Of a stretch of DNA of 11,376 nucleotides, positions 8,128 through 11,376 are shown piece after piece. The stretch is from positions 31,563-42,938 of the forward strand of contig JAHNZQ020000181.1 of assembly GCA_019155205.2 (NCBI GenBank), in the 5' to 3' direction. The DNA comes from Gracilaria vermiculophylla (lineage: Eukaryota; Rhodophyta; Florideophyceae; Gracilariales; Gracilariaceae). Every line of letters starts with the position of its first letter. Position 1 is the first letter of the stretch. A program made the position numbers and the translations under genes. A model generated the notes under the pieces. The model was not told the origin of the DNA. It saw nothing but the letters and a program-made list of their open reading frames with translations, and searched no databases.

Positions 8128-8605
8128 GTGCTCGGAGTGCCCGTCCACGTGTGTGGTGAATACCGGTTTGCAACGGCGCAACCTGGCGCCGCCCAAATGC
8201 ACTACAAGTGTGCCCCAAATACTACCCTTCACAGGGAAATCCCAACAATTGGTCCGGGAGCCAATGTAGCTCATACGACAGGTGTCACCGCCGGGAAAAT
8301 TACCCAAGTCCTATGAGACACGGGGACGGCAATCCACAAAAGCGGCGGTTGCACTACAGAAGTGTTTGTGAAGGATTTGGAGAATGACAATATTTGATGT
8401 GTGTGCAGATGAGAGTCCCCAAAATCAGGGTTCAGTGTATTGGAACTGATTCAAAGATGGAGATTTGGAGCTCGGCAGCCCTCCTGAAGTAGTTGCGGAG
8501 ATGCCAGCTGTAGTACAGTGGCTCCTACGGAAATATGGTGGTTTAGCCTTAAGGCATAATATTCCTAAGGAGGGTTCGCAATTTATTAGCTGGGCCACGT
8601 GGTGT
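8128..8605 (+). pseudogene. Decayed coding fragment, unknown family
   Basis: Two adjoining plus-strand frames read like one protein. The first runs 8128-8394 with a TGA at 8314-8316 (segments VCGEYRFATAQPGAAQMHY and EVFVKDLENDN). A one-base shift near 8391 leads to the second, 8393-8605, with a TGA at 8447-8449 (segments DVCADESPQNQGSVYW and VVQWLLRKYGGLALRHN). The join falls in an AATATTT string where a one-base gain would be easy. I do not recognise the product. No ATG start is visible and a stop lies just upstream at 8119-8121, so the 5' end is missing. The fragment appears to be cut off at about 8605, where LTR-like sequence begins. Confidence 0.45.
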
Positions 8606-8831
8606 ATAATATTGCCCGCGTGCGCTACAGTATCCTTAAGGTACGGTAGAATTTATTATTTATTTTAGATATTTTATGCAGGTAATTAGCACAGTAGTGC
8701 GACCTGCCGAGGCGGGCTCCCGGCTAGATATTTAAGCTGCCGGTTGAGCTCCACCTCTGGGGAAGTAAAGACAAGCACCCTTGAGTCCTCTTCTACATTT
8801 TCCGGTTGGAGTCTCTTGTCTATTCACGCAG
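8603..8831 (+). mobile_element. Possible solo LTR or LTR fragment
   Basis: The stretch could begin with TGTATAATATTG and end with TATTCACGCA, so it may have TG...CA ends. It holds an AT-rich block, then a GC-rich block, then a TATA-like string GATATTTAAG near 8727 and a C/T-rich tail, an arrangement seen in Ty1/copia LTRs. It also interrupts the coding-like fragment that ends at 8605. No second copy and no clear target-site duplication were found, so the ends are guesses. Confidence 0.27.
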
Positions 8832-8963
8832 GTTTCTAAGCCGCCGATCCCCAGATCGCATCATAGCAGCGCCTGTAGGAGCATTGTCCGCCCAGTGAAC
8901 CTCACCCTCCACTTTTTGTTTGCGGATCCCTTTCAGAATTCCCCCGGCTCGGGACAGCGGATA

Positions 8964-9062
8964 CCGGAGACCACCCTTAGGAATACGCGCCTTTGGAGTC
9001 ACTAAAAACTCCTAACGGACGTTGTGCTTTACTACCTCGACAAAAGGGCTGACAGTACCTTA
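8964..9062 (+). pseudogene. Partial second copy of the large decayed gene
   Basis: Bases 8984-9059 align without gaps to 7313-7388 of the large gene with 58 of 76 identical. The encoded pieces agree too: TT-x-RN-x2-LWS, then KLLTD, then a Y-x-L and an R-x-D in register. This copy has its own TAA at 9003-9005. The similarity starts about 20 bases upstream of the aligned block and fades at about 9062, where the first copy goes on into its Cys-rich finger. It may be a diverged paralogue fragment or a duplicate left by insertion or recombination. Confidence 0.6.
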
Positions 9063-9185
9063 CCAGTGAACAGTAGATGCAACAGTGCAGTGGTGAGGTC
9101 GGGGCCCAAAGTATGGGTGTGCTAATAGTGGCGCGTGTGTAGACATTACCACCAACGATGTTGTTGCTTTTAATGCGGGGTTGGG

Positions 9186-9422
9186 GTGGGGTTTGTGGTT
9201 CGGTTTTCGGATTGTGATTTCAACGGGAATGTTAGGCCAAATGGTAATAGACATATGAGTGTGGAGCAAAAAAAGCTCTACATCAGACATCGATTGGAAA
9301 CAGTTTTTAGTTTGCCACTGGCTTGTGAGCACAAAAACGTGCATAACAAGACTGCAGAGGATGTGGTCATGATCATATATGTTCTGGTCAGCACCAAAGA
9401 CGGCAAAGTTCGTATGATCTAA
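9186..9422 (+). pseudogene. Coding-like fragment, unknown
   Basis: A 78-codon open stretch, with protein-like composition from about 9200 on, reads for example MSVEQKKLYIRHRLETVF and ends with TAA at 9420-9422. The frame has a stop at 9171-9173, and no ATG precedes the protein-like part, so the 5' part is missing or the start is the ATG at 9255. It shares its frame with the second-copy fragment upstream, but stops lie between them. I cannot name a family, and a chance frame remains possible. Confidence 0.28.
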
Positions 9423-9550
9423 TATATGTTTTAGAGCGACTGAGCATGACAGTATGGTAGTGGTAAGTGTCTGGAAAGTGAGCAAGAGGGAACATTGTTT
9501 GGGATTAGGGGGTTTCGGGCTGTAGGGTGGTTCGGGCAGCAGGACTTTGA

Positions 9551-9942
9551 GTGCGCTGCGACTGTGGCGCCAAATGGCCAAGTTATGGAGAGACCATGCT
9601 GCAGCAGACGCTGGGAAGAGTGGAGCAGCAGCGTTTCTCAGACATTCAGGAGCAAGCGAAGCAGAAGCGCGCCACAGCGTTCAATAATCCTGGGGAAAAG
9701 ACGTTGAAAAGCAAAACAACTTTCCAGACCGTTGGACATCCGACTATCTCGATCAAATGAACAAAAAATCATTACTGAAGCCACCAATGACGACTTTACA
9801 TTTGTACAGATGGTTATGTGTTTGCTCTAAAAGTAAAGGTGCCGGTGGAGATGCTCTGAGGGACTGTGCTACGGTGGCACAGCAGTACAGGGTCAGCATG
9901 ACATTAATACCTCAGAGTCAGCATACTTTAATTTTAATGTAA
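9551..9942 (+). pseudogene. Coding-like fragment in two frames, unknown
   Basis: One frame (to 9760) encodes a Gln/Lys-rich segment, likely helical (LQQTLGRVEQQRFSDIQEQA). An overlapping frame, open from about 9690 to 9942, has PDRWTSDYLDQMNKK and further protein-like residues before a stop at 9940-9942. The pair may be one gene with a frameshift between about 9685 and 9740. There is no recognisable domain and no supported start. Evidence is composition only. Confidence 0.22.
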
Positions 9943-10079
9943 ATTTCGGTTTTCCTTTTCCTTTGGGTTGGTTGGATAGTATGTATTTCTACCCTTTATG
10001 TCAATTACAGCCACATACTGCCCTTTCGATCACCGTGAGGGCGTGGTGCGATACTGTACAGTAACAATCTTCATCTACG

Positions 10080-10295
10080 ACACCTGTCACATAGCCTATC
10101 TACCTCTGGCTCGTGACTTAACACGCTTCACGAATTAATACCGGTTCGCCGACCTCTCCGTCGCCATTCGCGTCGTTGTCTTGCGTATCTCTGCTGTCAC
10201 CACTCCTGGGCGTTGTATTCGCCATCTTTATTTGTGGGTTGCTCGTGTAAACGCCTTCATTGCCTCTCTATCATTGCAGAGTAATTTTTTTCGAG
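10080..10295 (+). promoter_or_regulatory. Pyrimidine-rich upstream region
   Basis: The plus strand here is rich in C and T with repeated CATT/TCATT strings (for example near 10256 and 10270), as in many oomycete promoters and leaders, and sits directly in front of the ATG at 10296. No site matches the full initiator consensus well. The strings CTCTCTATCATTGCAG could also be read as an intron acceptor at about 10279. Confidence 0.27.
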
Positions 10296-10526
10296 ATGTC
10301 TAGTGCCAAGAAGGCCTTCGAAGTTATACTGAAGCACACGAAAGATGCCGGGAAGCAACTAGGGGCAGCTGCGGCCGTTAAAGGCAGGCACGGGGTAAGC
10401 TCAGGAAGCACGCCAAAGTCAGGCGAGCACTCAAAAGCTGGGAATGGTGAACAGGTGTCAAGCAAACGAGAGCAAGGTATATCTGACAAGATTGCGAAGA
10501 AGAATGAAAGTTGTGGTAAAAAATAA
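10296..10526 (+). CDS. Small basic protein or N-terminal piece of a larger gene, unknown
   Basis: An ATG at 10296 opens 76 codons to TAA at 10524-10526. The product starts MSSAKKAFEVILKHTKDAGK, a likely amphipathic basic helix, followed by Ala, then a Gly/Ser/Lys-rich polar tail with no hydrophobic core. It lacks a signal peptide or membrane segment. I do not recognise it. The ATG follows a pyrimidine-rich, promoter-like stretch, which favours a real start. The protein-like reading appears to go on in another frame from about 10535, so this may be the 5' part of a frameshifted gene and not a complete small protein. Confidence 0.4.
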   Translation: MSSAKKAFEVILKHTKDAGKQLGAAAAVKGRHGVSSGSTPKSGEHSKAGNGEQVSSKREQGISDKIAKKNESCGKK

Positions 10527-10825
10527 AGGCAATCTTCTGGTGTTGGTATCGTAAACGTATTGAAAGGCTGATGTGCATCGGACTTGGCACACAATGCGTT
10601 TTGGGGGCTAAGTGCAATCCGCACTTGTTGCAAGTTATGCGTGAGGAGGAGTTTATCATTTCTGTTTGTGAAACTGAGTATAAAAGATAGAGTCGTGGTG
10701 TTATTCGTGCTTGGGATCGATGTTAAATGCAGCGTTGCGGACGTCTTTCATGCAACACGGCGTGCATAGGCAAGGAAGTTCCATGCAACAACGTTGTGTA
10801 GACTTTGGGCGTACTAAGCGAATTT
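10527..10825 (+). pseudogene. Possible frameshifted continuation of the gene at 10296
   Basis: In the frame that includes 10535-10537 the sequence reads like protein (YRKRIERLMCIGLGTQCVLG, then LLQVMREEEFIISVC), with several Cys, and is broken by TAG 10688-10690, TAA 10724-10726 and TAG 10799-10801. The preceding small frame ends at 10526 in an A-rich string where a base could easily be lost or gained. A second frame is also open from 10584 to 10769 in the register of the small gene, so assignment is uncertain. No family recognised. Confidence 0.25.
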
Positions 10826-10829
10826 TTTC

Positions 10830-11376
10830 TTTCCCGTCAAATGAGATCTAAAAGTGTTTCGTTCTTGCTCTAGTAATAGCTTATGTATTTGAAGATTTGT
10901 ATTGGAGGTATCCAAACGCGAGAACACGAAAAAGAGGAATCGAATCATAAGGTATACTGAAAAAAGTGAAAGTTGTGAAATTACGCAAACACCAGTTCGT
11001 AACGATTCCACAATTTCTTCACTAAAAAGCTGTGAGCTAAATTATTTCACGTGAAACCAGTCACAAGAGCTTACGCACTTCACAGAGCTTCACAACTCAG
11101 GCTGCCGAGAACATGGCTGGTCCATCCTCACCATCTCACCACACCAAACGATACTCTCGCCGTCGCTTGAAGCGGTGGAAAGAAACCACAGCACAGCTCA
11201 TATAAATACGCAGCATGCCCTACCCACCTCGGTCAATCTACCTACAGGTATCCTATGATCAGTATAAAAGATATCTCAACAACTATACACAGATCGTACG
11301 ACGAACATCCTTAATTTCTACCTCATCATTTAAGGATGTGTTTGAGCAGATGTCTGATCAAACTTGCTTACAACAT
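10830..11376. other. AT-rich stretch then promoter-like right end
   Basis: No gene is supported from 10830 to 11112. At 11113-11205 an ATG opens a 30-residue Arg-rich frame without other support. TATA-like strings occur at 11201 (TATAAATA) and 11263 (TATAAAAG). A CCTCATCATTTAAGG string near 11320 loosely resembles an initiator, and an ATG at 11336 opens a frame to the window edge. This may be the promoter and first codons of a gene outside the window, or an LTR end. Confidence 0.25.

Noticed and set aside
5100..8577. A 14-base inverted match (ACCCTCCTTAGGAA near 5100 and its complement near 8564) as terminal repeats of a transposon
   Set aside because: The match does not extend, and one of this length is expected about once by chance in a window of this size.
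9060..9581. A 173-codon minus-strand frame
   Set aside because: It starts without a promoter, lacks motifs and overlaps plus-strand sequence with better protein-like composition.
10052..11056. Perfect 12-base palindromes TACTGTACAGTA (10052) and TTTCACGTGAAA (11045)
   Set aside because: Two or three such palindromes are expected by chance in 11 kb, and neither is near a supported promoter.

Overview
The window reads as repeat-rich nuclear DNA of an oomycete, most likely Phytophthora or a downy mildew. Two observations suggest this. The left end carries a Ty3/gypsy gag-pol whose protease and reverse-transcriptase start resemble the oomycete versions of these elements. A minus-strand site matches the oomycete initiator consensus at about 14 of 16 positions. 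No operons, bacterial promoters, rRNA, tRNA or CRISPR array were seen. No gene in the window is clearly intact.

Layout. Positions 1 to about 2,070 (minus strand): gag, a variant zinc knuckle, the retropepsin and the first part of reverse transcriptase of a Ty3/gypsy element, broken by three in-frame stops and one frameshift, and running off the left edge. Positions 2,328-2,785 (minus): an initiator-like promoter followed by a 145-codon frame of unknown function with one in-frame TAA. Positions 2,786 to about 5,226: mostly AT-rich DNA without credible genes, holding three hairpin or foldback repeats. Positions 5,227-5,300: a GAA-type microsatellite.

Positions 5,394-7,570 (plus): the most interesting feature, a decayed gene of about 725 codons. 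It has a novel-looking N-terminal domain, a polar linker, a ParB-like DGRHRR motif and a C-terminal Cys-rich finger. Six nonsense codons all lie in one unshifted frame, and a single one-base loss precedes the finger. Positions 7,571 to about 10,830 (plus): a series of shorter decayed coding pieces (8,128-8,605; a partial second copy of the large gene at 8,964-9,062; 9,186-9,422; 9,551-9,942; 10,296-10,825) with a possible LTR at about 8,603-8,831. The right end, 11,041-11,376, is promoter-like.

How it works together: there is no evidence of a functioning pathway. The region looks like a graveyard of mobile or multicopy genes. The plus-strand pieces may be remains of one large element or of a repeated gene family. 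That is an inference from shared strand, shared style of decay and one internal duplication. The ParB-like/finger gene is the best candidate for an undescribed family.
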